NCBI GenBank assembly: GCA_963576725.1
Contig: OY755242.1
Coordinates: forward strand, 21,821,315-21,885,314
Source of the DNA: Azorinus chamasolen
Lineage: Eukaryota; Mollusca; Bivalvia; Cardiida; Solecurtidae
Direction of reading: 5' to 3'
DNA length: 64,000 nt
The translations under genes were made by a program, and so were the position numbers. How positions within the stretch are numbered: position 1 is the stretch's first letter; every line of letters starts with the position of its first letter. Shown here piece by piece: positions 34,816-44,640 of the stretch. Under the pieces are notes generated by a model. It was not told the DNA's origin. It saw only the letters and a list, made by a program, of their open reading frames with translations, and made no database searches.

Positions 34816-35479
34816 AGCATGCCTACTGAAGGAGGGGGTGATTGGGTGGGGGCTATTAAAGTCATCTAAAATCAATTTATACACAGATCTACAAGTATAT
34901 CTAAAACATGATAAAAACAAGACCGGTACTTTAGTGTAAATCTGAGGTTAGATCAGCAACAACAGCTTTTAGTCTACCAATATTTTGACAGATTCTGACC
35001 CCTGGTGGCATTGCGTGTTTACGGTTTACATCCACCTCATTTGTATTAAGTGAAGGTACCTTAAGAATCCTAGGGGGTGTAAAGTTGTAAAGCACGGATT
35101 AAGGTCATAAATGGGGTCAAAGGTCAACGAGTGCAGTTTTTGGTACATCAACGCTTTGATTCAACTTTAGTATGCAGTATTTCTTTTTAAAATGAATGTT
35201 TTCGTTGGGAATCGGTTAAATACATATTGCATCCAGCACGACCTTTTGCTGATACTATGAAAGGCAGAAGTCATGTCGCAGCTAGGTAAGGGCATGAAAA
35301 CCCAACTCATTTTGACGAACCCTTTCGTCAACCCTGTCACATATTGTGTGTACAGGGTAGCAACGCATTTGCCTTGCTGTTCCAGGCACCATCCATGTTA
35401 TCACAACGTTGCCAATATGAAAAAGCATCAATCGTCTTATTCATGGTCAACAGACAAGTGGTCTGTATTAAAGTTGTTT

Positions 35480-36057
35480 GACTGCATGTCTGGCTGTCAA
35501 CCCTTTTACAGTTGGCAATCACGCTGGCCTCTTTGCATGTATGCCAAGAAAGGTTTAGTACTCTATGAAAGCGACCTCTTAAATCCGGAAACGGAAGGAG
35601 GATGTCGGATATCTGTACTCTTTCGTTTGTATCGTACCCTTCATTACTTTCCTACAGTTACTCTGTTTGCAGCTCAATCATTGAGTACGCTAGCGATAGG
35701 TGGATACAGGTTTTGTTTCACTTAAACATTTTCGTTTTACATGCATATTACCAATGTATTTGCTATCATGGTTGTTGTAGTTTAGTCGGAGGGGGATACG
35801 TTTATTTACACTGTTTCTCTTTTAGGGCGGGGATGGAATAAGTGTGAGGTTAGGCGCCCCTAAACCCTTAGTGACTATTGTCACTGAATGTTCCAAGGCG
35901 ATACTTCCATCTTCCCCTATTATTTGCTTGTTTTGTCTTTGTGCGTAACTTTATGTTTTTGGTAGATATGTACATTTGCTGTGATTTCTTGTGTTGCTGT
36001 TTGGGCGGCTGTTTGTTCTGTATGTAGTGTTTCCTGTATGACTAATATTTGTACATT
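35480..36057 (+). mobile_element. Naiad copy V, 3' end fragment
   Basis: Aligns with 43000-43592 of copy R from the last RT codons through the 3'UTR (cgatagg, GGCGCCC, TTCCAAGGCG and cctgtatgact blocks). The coding frame is broken. It keeps a second copy of the SECIS-like hairpin. Confidence 0.75.
35556..35620 (+). promoter_or_regulatory. second copy of the SECIS-like hairpin
   Basis: Counterpart of 43082-43146: TAGTAC at 35556-35561, ATGA at 35565-35568, AAA after a 12-nt helix, GGAT at 35607-35610 and GTACT at 35615-35619. At one helix position the C.A mismatch of copy R is a C-G pair here, and one G-C is a G.U wobble. Confidence 0.55.
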
Positions 36058-37904
36058 TTGCATTTCTGTCGCCTGTACAACCCCACCTGCTACAACAACA
36101 TATCCTTCTGGCATCATGTCACTCTAGCGAAGCAATTCAGCTACAAGAAATCAGCTAGGTCGTTTTAGTTTTCATCCAGAAAAATGTATTGTTCCCAACT
36201 TCCTAGACATGGGGCAGTGGAACCTCTGGACCTGTGATTTTCGTATTGGATATCTTTTACCAGTCCTTTACTTCCATGAGGCAGCTTTGACAGACTTGTT
36301 CCCATAGTATCTAACAAAACCGACACCCACCGTGCCGTTGTATCTTTATAAAGGACAAAGACTGAATAAACCCATTCGTTTGCATGCTCTCAAAACGTCT
36401 GACAACCATAAGGGTTGCTTTTGGATTGAATAAGCGCGTGCCCGTCTATAACAATGCACGTAGACGTCTATGATTCAGGTATCTTTTGTGGGGTTTCTAT
36501 ACCCTTGTGTTTTGTAAAAAGATCCAGGATGCGGACTTTTGTCGTTGGGTTCATATCTCCATTTAGTTTTGCCAAGGTCAATGTCACAGTACAGCTCATG
36601 CTTCAATACGTCAGCGGTTTTCACAGTGCGATCGGAACTAGCTCCCTAACTAGCTAACTTCCTCTACTTTCACCTGTCAGCAGGCCATTGTGGATCTCCT
36701 CTGTTGTCACATCCTTGGATGCAATGGAAACAAGCTGATCTATTGCAACGGGTACATTGCTTTGCTTCTCATGTGCTGGGAAACATAACAAACACTTCTA
36801 AAGCCTTAAACAAAGCAGCAAGCAAGAGCGTTGATCTTTTCCTCTTCTGCATTTACACGAGACGTCTGGGCATCATGTTTTGTGCTCTTATTTTCATCGT
36901 CGTCATCATTGAGGTTTTAAAGTCTCTATGTTTCACCCCTTACCTGAGACTTACATGACCATGTGATACACAGTCTGTCTCGGGGTTAGTCTTGTTGTGT
37001 GATGCCGATTTGGCCACCGGCAGTTTTGCAGACCTTGTAAGTTGAAACACAACTAAAGATTAAAGAAAGACGATACAGGAAACCCGTTTTGTCTCAAGCT
37101 GGCAAACATATGCAAACTTATAGACGCGTATAAAATAGATGTTGGCGTAGAAACGTAATCCGAATTATACATGTATACATACAGCTGGTTCACAGGTTGG
37201 TTTGTGTTGGAGGTTAAAGAAGTCGATATGAATAGATCATTGAAACCTTTTTTAAGTGACAATGTGTTTAGGGAACACAGTGGTTACTGTATACATATCT
37301 CAGTTTAATCCAACTGAAGCTTTCTGTATTGTTTTCTACTTGTATTAAGCTAGCACCTGTTCAGAAGGTCTTCTGTCTATGATCGCTCGCAAATCCGTGC
37401 CACCAAAACTAATGTGCGCGTAGCTCGGGCGAGAATCTGTCGAGAAAAGACCGATAATTTGTCGTCTGAGCGAGGCTAGAACATTCGAGATCGCATCTAA
37501 ATCGTATTGATCGAGGGTACATTGCAACTCGTTCGTAGCTAGATTTGCCGGGAACGAGTCTTGGTCGGCAGAGATCACGCGCTTGCGAGGATAGATTGCC
37601 GAGAGATCGAGGCAATGTCGCAGATTGGTCGAACAGAACGAACCTTGGTCGTGTCAAGATCACTTCAGATCGAGTGGATAGACGTAGGTAGAGCGTATAT
37701 AGAGCGTGTGTAGAGCGTATAGGACGTATATAGAGCGTGCACATCGAAGGTCAAACGAGCTAACATCGAACATAGAGCGTGCACAGAAAATAATGGGGTA
37801 GGTCGCACTGTTTTTGCCCGCGACTATGGGAAAACCGAGCTGCGATTAAGGTCTCGCGTGGTCGCATGCGAATTTTCCAGGTCGTACTCGGTGAAATGAC
37901 CCCA
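36058..37904. other. no gene recognised; GC-richer part at 37370-37860
   Basis: No domain or splice-supported exon. 37680-37745 holds several TAGAGCGT repeats. The GC-richer stretch has open minus-strand frames (37345-37744) without recognisable motifs. It separates the V fragment from copy Y. Confidence 0.4.
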
Positions 37905-38254
37905 TTACCTTCGTCAAACAAGAAGTCAAAAGAATAGACATTTTAGTAGTTGTACGTGAACTAGAATTTGCAATGAAACGCGCTTTATATGGATTTTTAT
38001 GTAGTTTTGGTAACCAATACATTGTAGGAAGTATGTTGTGTATTTTTAATATCTGTTCCAAATTGTTCACACATTTTGACATGATCTGAAATGATGGTCT
38101 TTTCGTCAGTAGTAACTAAAATGTATGACTTGGTATTAATAATTTCCTGCTTCAAGACATCGATATAATGTAATCGTCAAATAATAATCACATTGTTCGA
38201 TGCCTTATCAGCAGGAACAAAAACGTATTTTGAATGGAAATCCTGTAAATGGAA
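37905..38254 (-). mobile_element. Naiad copy Y, part 2
   Basis: Resumes copy Y at DFHSKYVFVPADKASNNVIII, keeps the TGA (38177-38179), and runs through a 2-nt deletion to LPKLHKNPYKARFI and LLTSCLTKV. Similarity to copy R ends at about 37905. The catalytic RT motifs of Y are therefore missing at this locus. Confidence 0.8.
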
Positions 38255-39520
38255 AAGTAGTAAAGTCAAGCAGGCAAAGCCACATGCAAGACGCAACCAC
38301 CACCAAAACACCGATAGACAGCATGACACACACACACACACACACACAACCACACACCCAAACGCACACACACACACACACACACACGTAATGAACACAG
38401 AAAACACCAAAATACACACAAGAAACAGGGACAAACGTTCCACAACATGAACAAACCACAAGCACAAAGACGCGAGGCAAACAAAAAGAAGGGTGACAAA
38501 GAGAGTACCGCCTTGGCACGGTCAGCAGCAAAAACACCACTGGGGGTTTAAACCGGTTTACGGACGTCTTAACCTCACACTTCTCTCAAAGTCACCCTAG
38601 CTTTACAAATATTGTAAATAAAGGTATCCCCGCTGGACTTACCCACAACATAGACGACGGTGAACACAGGACAACATGTAAAACATAGCATAATAACTGT
38701 GACAAACCGTCAAATATGTACTCAATGACTTTGCTGAAGTCAGAGCACCTGCAGGTAAGCCGTTAAGGGCACGACAGGGAAAAAGTAATACATGAGTCTG
38801 GTAAGCTCCTCCTGTATCCAAGTTTAAGAGTATTCCATCAAAGAGTACTACCCTCGGCCTGTCATCGCGCAAGCAAAGAGGGAAGCGTAGCTACCGACTG
38901 TAAAAGGGTCGATAACCAAACATGCAGTGTGTTGCAATATAATAGGATCATAACCTTTCTTTTTAAATGTTTTAATGCGTTTTATAAACAAATCATGAAA
39001 ATGGATATGACCCCGAATTTTCCTAAGTTTGTAGACAACATCTCCATAAAATTCTGGTTGAGAAATGCCTTGTCGCAGTAACGTCCGTAGATTGCAATTA
39101 TATTTACTAATGAGAGGTAAATTTCGATAATAAAATTTAGAAAAGGTTTTCCGAAGTTTGTGATATCTGTAACCTTGCTTAAGAAGTTTATCAGTTATAA
39201 CTAAATTACGTCTGTTAAAATCTTCAAGCAAAGAACAGGCTCGGGCAAACCTAATAAGTTGAGAAATATAAACCCCATAAGATGTAGAAAGTGGCACATC
39301 CCCATCTAGAAAAGGATAATTAACAATTTTAAAATTAAAATCTTCTCTGTTATCGTATACTTTTGAGGAAACTTTATCATTTGTAATTGAAAGATTCTAA
39401 TCTAAAAATGAAGCATTAATGTCAGATTGATTAGCTTTGTTTAAAGACATTTCCTTTGGGTAGATTGAAGAAACCATAGTATCAAAATAAGGATTATCTA
39501 AATTCAAAATATCGTCTAAG
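38255..39520 (-). mobile_element. Naiad copy X, second subfamily, inserted into copy Y
   Basis: This 5'-truncated copy starts inside RT motif C (LDDILNLDNP) and reads through YGVYISQLIRFARACSLLED and RKTFSKFYYRNLPL to a TAG at about 38848. A 3'UTR with (GT)n and the 3' end GACTTTACTACTTTTCC follow. A TAG near 39397 breaks the frame. It is more diverged from R and Y and closest to the copy at 59045-60050. Both sides are copy Y sequence in the same orientation, which is a nested insertion. Confidence 0.78.
38325..38388. repeat. (AC)n microsatellite inside the Naiad X 3'UTR
   Basis: (AC)n with CCAAACG interruptions. A similar (ACACGC)n tract is at 60231-60300 beside another Naiad-like 3'UTR sequence (ACACCGATAGA precedes both). 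Confidence 0.85.
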
Positions 39521-40518
39521 ATGTCTAAAAGAAAGTCTAGGTTTAGGTGGAAGAAGGTGTTTATTAGAGCTATAAAAGGAAATGCGTTTATCAATTATAT
39601 CAAAAATTAGTTTTTTCCAACAAGAAAGAGCATTAGACTCAACATGTTCTCTTCGACACCATTTAATACTAAAATTTTGTAAAGCCTCCGCAATCTGAAC
39701 TCGACAAGAGTTAAAATCTATCAAGGATGGTATTCTTTATTTGGGACCTTTATTCAAAAGAGATCGTAGACGTTTATCTTTAATTATCTCAAAATTACCA
39801 GTAATCACATGACCAGCCGGAGAATAGCAAAATTTTGAGGTGGCGCAATCTCAATTATCAGGAATATTATCATTAAAATTAAGGTCGGCCACAATGTTAT
39901 TATAGTTGAAAATTGTATTTCTGATGGGTTTGTTATATTTGTAGCAGATGATAGGTGGTTCTGTATTTCTAAAGTATTTAGGAATAGTGTCAATTACATT
40001 TTTGTCTCTAAATATACTTTGGAGGTCAATAAATTCAATACCTTTATTAATAAAAGGAATTTTCAAGAAGAATCTTTGGTGTTCAGATAGTTTGTCAATG
40101 TGCGGTCTGAGAACATGTAGAGTAAAGCTTTGTATCAAACTAGCCGTTTCTATGAGAGGATCTGATCTAAAAAGAATTTTATCGGCTTGCTCGTCAATTT
40201 ATTTTAATGAACATATAATAAGGAGGAAAGTCTAGAAAGCATGGCATGTTTACCCGAAGTTAGGCGTAAAGTATGTAGATCAAGAAGAGTCATTTTCAAA
40301 CGAGATTTTCGTTTAATATTACCATTTTTGCGAATGCCATGTGATCGAGATTTGCGTTTTCTAATAGAAAAAATTGAAAAAGTATCTATATCTGGTTCTT
40401 TTGAAATATTTCCAGTCTGGTAAATATTATCATTCAGTCCTAAAGGAAAAGGTGTTTGCAATTTTTTGATCCAATTTAATTCAGATATAAATCTAGCTTT
40501 CGATTTAAAGCTACTAGT
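39521..40518 (-). mobile_element. Naiad copy Y, part 1 (left arm of the palindrome)
   Basis: On the minus strand this repeats copy R from TSSFKSKARF through the linker, the [TGA]-DC motif (TGA at 39851-39853) and KGPKYR to HLLPPKPRLSFRHL, at roughly 97 percent identity where I compared bases (4 differences in about 140). A frameshift after LSRLSSL shows decay. At about 39520 it is interrupted by copy X; the rest is at 37905-38254. Confidence 0.82.
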
Positions 40519-40526
40519 AGCCTATA

Positions 40527-43084
40527 AGGAGGCGACTAGTAGCTTTAAATCGAAAGCTAGATTTATATCTGAATTAAATTGGATCAAAAAATTGCAAACA
40601 CCTTTTCCTTTAGGACTGAATGATAATATTTACCAGACTGGAAATATTTCAAAAGAACCAGATATAGATATTTTTTCTATTTTTTCTATTAGAAAACGCA
40701 AATCTCGATCGCATGGCATTCGCAAGAATGGTAATATTAAACGAAAATCTCGTTTGAAATTGACTCTTCTTGATCTACATACTTTACGCCTAATTTCGGG
40801 TAAACATGCCATGCTTTCTAGACTTTCCTCCTTATCTATATGTTCATTAAAAGAAATTGACGAGCAAGCCGATAAAATTCTTTTTCGATCAGATCCTCTC
40901 ATAGGAACGGCTAGTTTGATACAAAGCTTTACTCTACATGTTCTCAGACCGCACATCGACAAATTATCTGAACACCAAAGATTCTTCTTGAAAATTCCTT
41001 TTATTAATAAAGGTATTGATTTTATTGACCTCCAAAGTATTTTTAGAGACAAAAATGTAATTGACACTATTCCTAAATACTTTAAAAATACAGAACCACC
41101 TATCATCTGCTACAAATATAACAAACCCATCAGAAATACAATTTTCAACTATAATAAAATTGTGGCCGACCTTAATATTAATGATAATATTCCTGATAAT
41201 TGAGATTGCGCCACCTCAAAATTTTGCTATTCTCCGGCTGGTCATGTGATTACTGGTAATTTTGAGATAATTAAAGATAAACGTCTACGATCTCTTTTGA
41301 ATAAAGGTCCCAAATATAGAATACCATCCTTGATAGATTTTAACTCTTGTCGAGTTCAGATTGCGGAGGCTTTACAAAATTTTAGTATTAAATGGTGTCG
41401 AAGAGAACATGTTGAGTCTACTGCCCTTTCTTGTTGGAACAAACTAATTTTTGATATAATTGATAAACGCATTTCCTTTTACAGCTCTAATAAACACCTT
41501 CTTCCACCTAAATCTAGAACTTCATTTAGACATCTTAAAAAGGGTTTACAGGATTTCCATTCAAAATACGTTTTTGTTCCTGCTGATAAGGCATCAAATA
41601 ATGTGATTATTATTTGACGATTACATTATATCGATGTCTTGAAGCAGGAAATTACTAATACCAAGTCATACATTTCAGTTACCACTGACGAAAAGACCAT
41701 CATTTCAGACCATGTCAAAAAGTGTGAACAATTTGGAACCGATATTAAAATTACACAACATAAACTTCCTACTATGTATTGGTTACCAAAACTACATAAA
41801 AAACCATATAAAGCGCGTTTCATTGCAAATTCTAGTTCATGTACAACTACTAAATTGTCTATACTTTTGACTTCTTGTTTAACGAAGGTAAAGGAACATG
41901 TAAAATTTTACTGTGATAAGACTTATGAAAATTCTGGAATAAATCTCTTCTGGTCTATTAAGAACTCTTCAGAAGTCTTAAACAAACTTAAGAACAAAAG
42001 GTATCTTGCATCCACTGTAAGCACTTACGATTTTTCTACTCTGTACACAACTCTTCCTCATATTTTAATTAAGGATAAGCTTACTAGCTTGATCCAGAAA
42101 GTATTTGCCCGAGAAAAAACATCGTTCTTGGCATGTAATGCTGAAAAAGCTTTCTTTACTGACGAGCAAATGAAATATTACACCAATTGGACTTGCTCAG
42201 AAGTTTGCGAAGCACTAACCTTTCTTTTGGATAACATATTTGTACGTTATGGGAATGCTATATACCGTCAGGTAATTGGTATTCCCATGGGTACGAATTG
42301 TGCACCACTTGTCGCAGATTTGTTTTTGTACTGCTATGAGAGAGATTTTATGTTGAGTTTGAATCCTCAATCACAAGAAGATGTTATAAAAGCCTTCAAT
42401 GATACTTGTCGATATTTGGATGATATTTTTAACTTAGATAACCCTTTCTTTAATGCTCTGATTCCTACAATTTATCCTAAAGAACTCAAATTGAATAAAG
42501 CTAACCCGTCTGACAATTATGCGTTTCTTGACCTAGACCTTAAAATTAATAATGGAATGATTTCTTCTAAAATATATGACAAAAGAGATGATTTTGATTT
42601 TAATATTGTAAATTTTCCTCATCTTGACGGGGATGTTCCCCGTGCTCCATCTTACGGGGTTTATATATCTCAACTTATTCGTTTTGCTAGAGCTTGTTCA
42701 TCTATTGACGATTTTAACAGTCGAAATCTCATTTTAACTGAAAAACTGCTTAAACAAGGATATAGATACCATAAACTAAGAAAAACTTTCTCTAAATTTT
42801 ACTATCGAAATCTCTCGCTTATTGGCAAGTACAAATGTAATCTCAAGGTACTTTTGCGACACGGTATTTCACATCCTGAATTTTATGGTGATGTGATTTA
42901 CAAACTTCGTAGAATTATTGGACATACCCATTTTCTCACTTTGTTCATCAAATATATAAAACAATTCATTAAAAAGGGATATGATCCTGTATTATTACAA
43001 CATACTGCATGTTTGGTTGTGAACCCTTTTACAGTTGGCAATCACGCTGGCCTCTTTGCATGTACGCCGACAAGAAAGGTTTAG
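40527..43084 (+). CDS. Naiad reverse transcriptase ORF with two in-frame TGA (putative selenocysteine) codons
   Basis: One reading frame of about 852 codons runs to the TAG at 43082-43084, interrupted only by TGA at 41201-41203 and 41615-41617. Order: linker ISELNWIKKLQTPFPLGLND; basic region RKRKSRSHGIRKNGNIKRK; [TGA]-DC, the CxC motif with its first Cys replaced; YSPAGHVITG; PADKASNNVIII-[TGA]; the Penelope fingers motif LPKLHKKPYKARFI (41783-41824); motif A DFSTLYTTLP (Asp codon 42029); motif B GIPMGTNCAP (42278-42307); motif C YLDDIF (42413-42430); and the thumb segment YGVYISQLIRFARAC. All RT catalytic residues are present. The upstream ATG at 40466 belongs to the antisense of copy Y and is not the real start. 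Apart from the TGAs no stop or frameshift is seen, so this is a young copy. It is either a recoded selenoprotein gene or a copy with two nonsense codons; I favour recoding. Confidence 0.8.
41201..41203 (+). other. in-frame TGA, putative Sec codon in the CxC motif
   Basis: The frame reads NDNIPDN-[TGA]-DCATSKFCYSPAG. If the TGA stands for Cys or Sec, the residues U-D-C make the CxC motif that links endonuclease and RT in Naiads. The same TGA is at 39851-39853 (minus strand) in copy Y. Confidence 0.65.
41615..41617 (+). other. in-frame TGA, putative Sec codon before the RT fingers
   Basis: The frame reads KASNNVIII-[TGA]-RLHYIDVLKQE and stays open on both sides. As I recall, relatives often have Cys at this place. 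The same TGA is at 38177-38179 (minus strand) in copy Y. Confidence 0.6.
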
Positions 43085-43146
43085 TACTCTATGAAGGCGA
43101 CCTCTTAAATCCAGAAATGGAAGGAGAACGTCGGATATCTGTACTA
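43082..43146 (+). promoter_or_regulatory. candidate SECIS element overlapping the RT stop codon
   Basis: Eukaryotic SECIS hairpins recruit SBP2 and the Sec-specific elongation factor. Here a closing stem TAGTAC (43082-43087) pairs with GTACTA (43141-43146) across a small internal loop. ATGA (43091-43094) faces GGAT (43133-43136), allowing the tandem G.A core. A 12-nt helix (43095-43106) pairs with 43122-43133, with two mismatches. The apical loop starts with AAA at 43107. The ATGA to AA spacing of 12 nt is canonical. The TAG stop codon is the first three bases of the closing stem. Confidence 0.65.
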
Positions 43147-43592
43147 TTTCATTTTTGTCGTACCCTTTATTACTTTTCTACAGTTACTCTGTTTGCAGCT
43201 CAATCATTGAGTACACTAGCGATAGGTGGATACAGTATGTTCAATTAAATGTTTTTTTGTTATACATGCACTTTACCACTGTATTTGCTGTCGCGGTTGT
43301 TGTAGATTAGTCGGAGAGGGGATACGTTTATTTACACTGTTTGTCTTTTAGGATGGGGATGGAATAAGGGTGAGGTTGGGCGCCCATAAACCGGTTTAAA
43401 CCCCCGGTGACTTTTGTCACTGACCGTTCCAAGGCGGTACTTCCATCTTCCTCCTATTGTATGTTTGTTTTGTCTTTGTGCGTCTCTTGTTGTTTTTTCT
43501 ACCCATGTATATTTGCTGTTTCCTTGTGTTGCTGTTCGGGCGAGTGTTTGTTCTGTATGTGGTATTTCCTGCATGACTCATTTTTGTACTTT

Positions 43593-44478
43593 CCTTATCA
43601 TATGTTATATGCTCAACAATTTGTACTAAAACATCTTTAAAAAAATATCCAGATTTCCGAAAGTGTTGGTATAAAAAATTGTTTAGTTTACGATTTCGAC
43701 ACTGATATGCATGCTCACGAAATCGAGTCTTCAAAACACATCCTGTTTGTCCTACGTACTGTATACCGCAACTAGGCGCGTTTCAAGTTAAAACATAAAT
43801 AACGTTAGTAGTAGTACAATCAACGTCTGAGTTTATCTTGACATTAAATGTTCTACCATTAACTGTAGATTTTATAGTGGAATTACAAGAAATGTTACTA
43901 CAACATATGCACCTCTTAGCAAAGCACTTTTGAATGATCGGATACACTCTGTGTCGCCTGCATAAGGACCGTTTACGAATAGAAGAAACATTTTGGATAA
44001 CAGATTTTAAAGGTGAAAGTACAACTCTTGGTCAATTGAAAAAACATTTATTAATAGAAAGAGATGGTATGTGAAAAGATGATGCCGACTGAAGATTAAG
44101 TTGTTTTAAACGAACAAAAGGTTGAAGGGAAGAGAAATTAGAAATATTTCTGGGTACTTGTACAGACGACACAGATAGCATATTTATAGCTTTCAGTTCT
44201 ATCAGAGGCATTTTAACGTTATTCATATTGGAAAGTGATAGAGGGGCACCTGTACGTATTGTGTTCATCAACACGTCAATTACATTAGTGTAGCTACCAA
44301 GTGCATCAAATTGTTGGTGAACACAACACCTACCACGAGGTGCATGACATACTTATGATGATGTAAAAGGCGAATGAGAGTTGTGTATGTTACTTGCATA
44401 TCCTGCAAGAGAATGATAACAACATCGATTACGTGTACGGGGAGACTTTTTACGGCCACCACACGGCACAAGCAACAT
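43593..44478 (-). CDS. Naiad GIY-YIG endonuclease N-terminal ORF with TGA codons (broken)
   Basis: The frame starts at the ATG 44478-44476 (MLLVPCGGRKKSPRTRNRCC) and remains in one frame to 43593. It is interrupted by TAA at 44355-44353, TGA at 44034-44032 and TGA at 43785-43783. The C-rich segment QKCFAKRCICCSN is consistent with the CCHH zinc motif. IYVLT-[TGA]-NAPSCGIQYVGQT is the GIY-YIG core (GIQYVGQT at 43767-43744), followed by LKTRFREH and LYQHFRKSGYFF. In Penelope endonucleases the residue after IYLIT is normally Cys (IYLITCxxC), which is exactly where the second TGA falls. The TAA looks like true decay; the TGAs fit the selenocysteine idea. Confidence 0.72.
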
Positions 44479-44640
44479 TGTTGTGATAATAAAAGTACAA
44501 AAATGAGTCATGCAGGAAACACCACATACAGAACAAACAGTCGCCCGAACAGCAACACAAGGAAACAGCAAATGTACATAACTATAAAAACAACAAGAGA
44601 CGCACAAAAACAAAACAAACATTCAATAGGAGGAAGATGG
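43593..44640 (-). mobile_element. Naiad 5' half, copy W: pseudo-LTR plus GIY-YIG endonuclease region
   Basis: Reading on the minus strand, 44640-44487 resembles the 3'UTR end of copy R (ending ATGACTCATTTTTGTAC). An ORF start follows within 10 nt, and the coding region then runs to 43593. A 3'UTR piece directly upstream of the ORF is the pseudo-LTR arrangement typical of Penelope-like elements. The half stops at a TYDKE coding segment, the point where R begins (KEATSS), so W and R are complementary halves in opposite orientation. Confidence 0.75.

Larger units (their letters stand above)
40527..43592 (+). mobile_element. Naiad-type Penelope-like retroelement, copy R (5'-truncated, most intact)
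   Basis: This copy carries the linker, CxC region, reverse transcriptase and 3'UTR of a Penelope-like element. It lacks its own GIY-YIG half: coding similarity begins at EATSSFKSK, just past the endonuclease. The 3' end is placed at about 43592 because related copies share sequence up to a CATGACTCATTTTTGTAC end and then diverge. It sits head-to-head with copy Y (16-nt spacer at 40519-40534), and its 3' end abuts the inverted 5' half W. A permuted domain order (endonuclease first) plus a CxC motif defines Naiads as I recall the family. Confidence 0.85.

Noticed and set aside
40466..40526. ATG at 40466 as the start of a 245-codon protein
   Set aside because: These first 20 codons are the antisense of copy Y across the palindrome; real Naiad similarity begins at about 40527.
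40630..41106. 158-codon open frame on the minus strand
   Set aside because: It is the reverse strand of the Naiad linker/RT coding region and has no motif of its own.
41201..41617. TGA codons as ordinary nonsense mutations
   Set aside because: Two copies share both sites, no other stop types occur in copy R, and a SECIS-like hairpin follows. Still possible if both copies derive from one mutated source.
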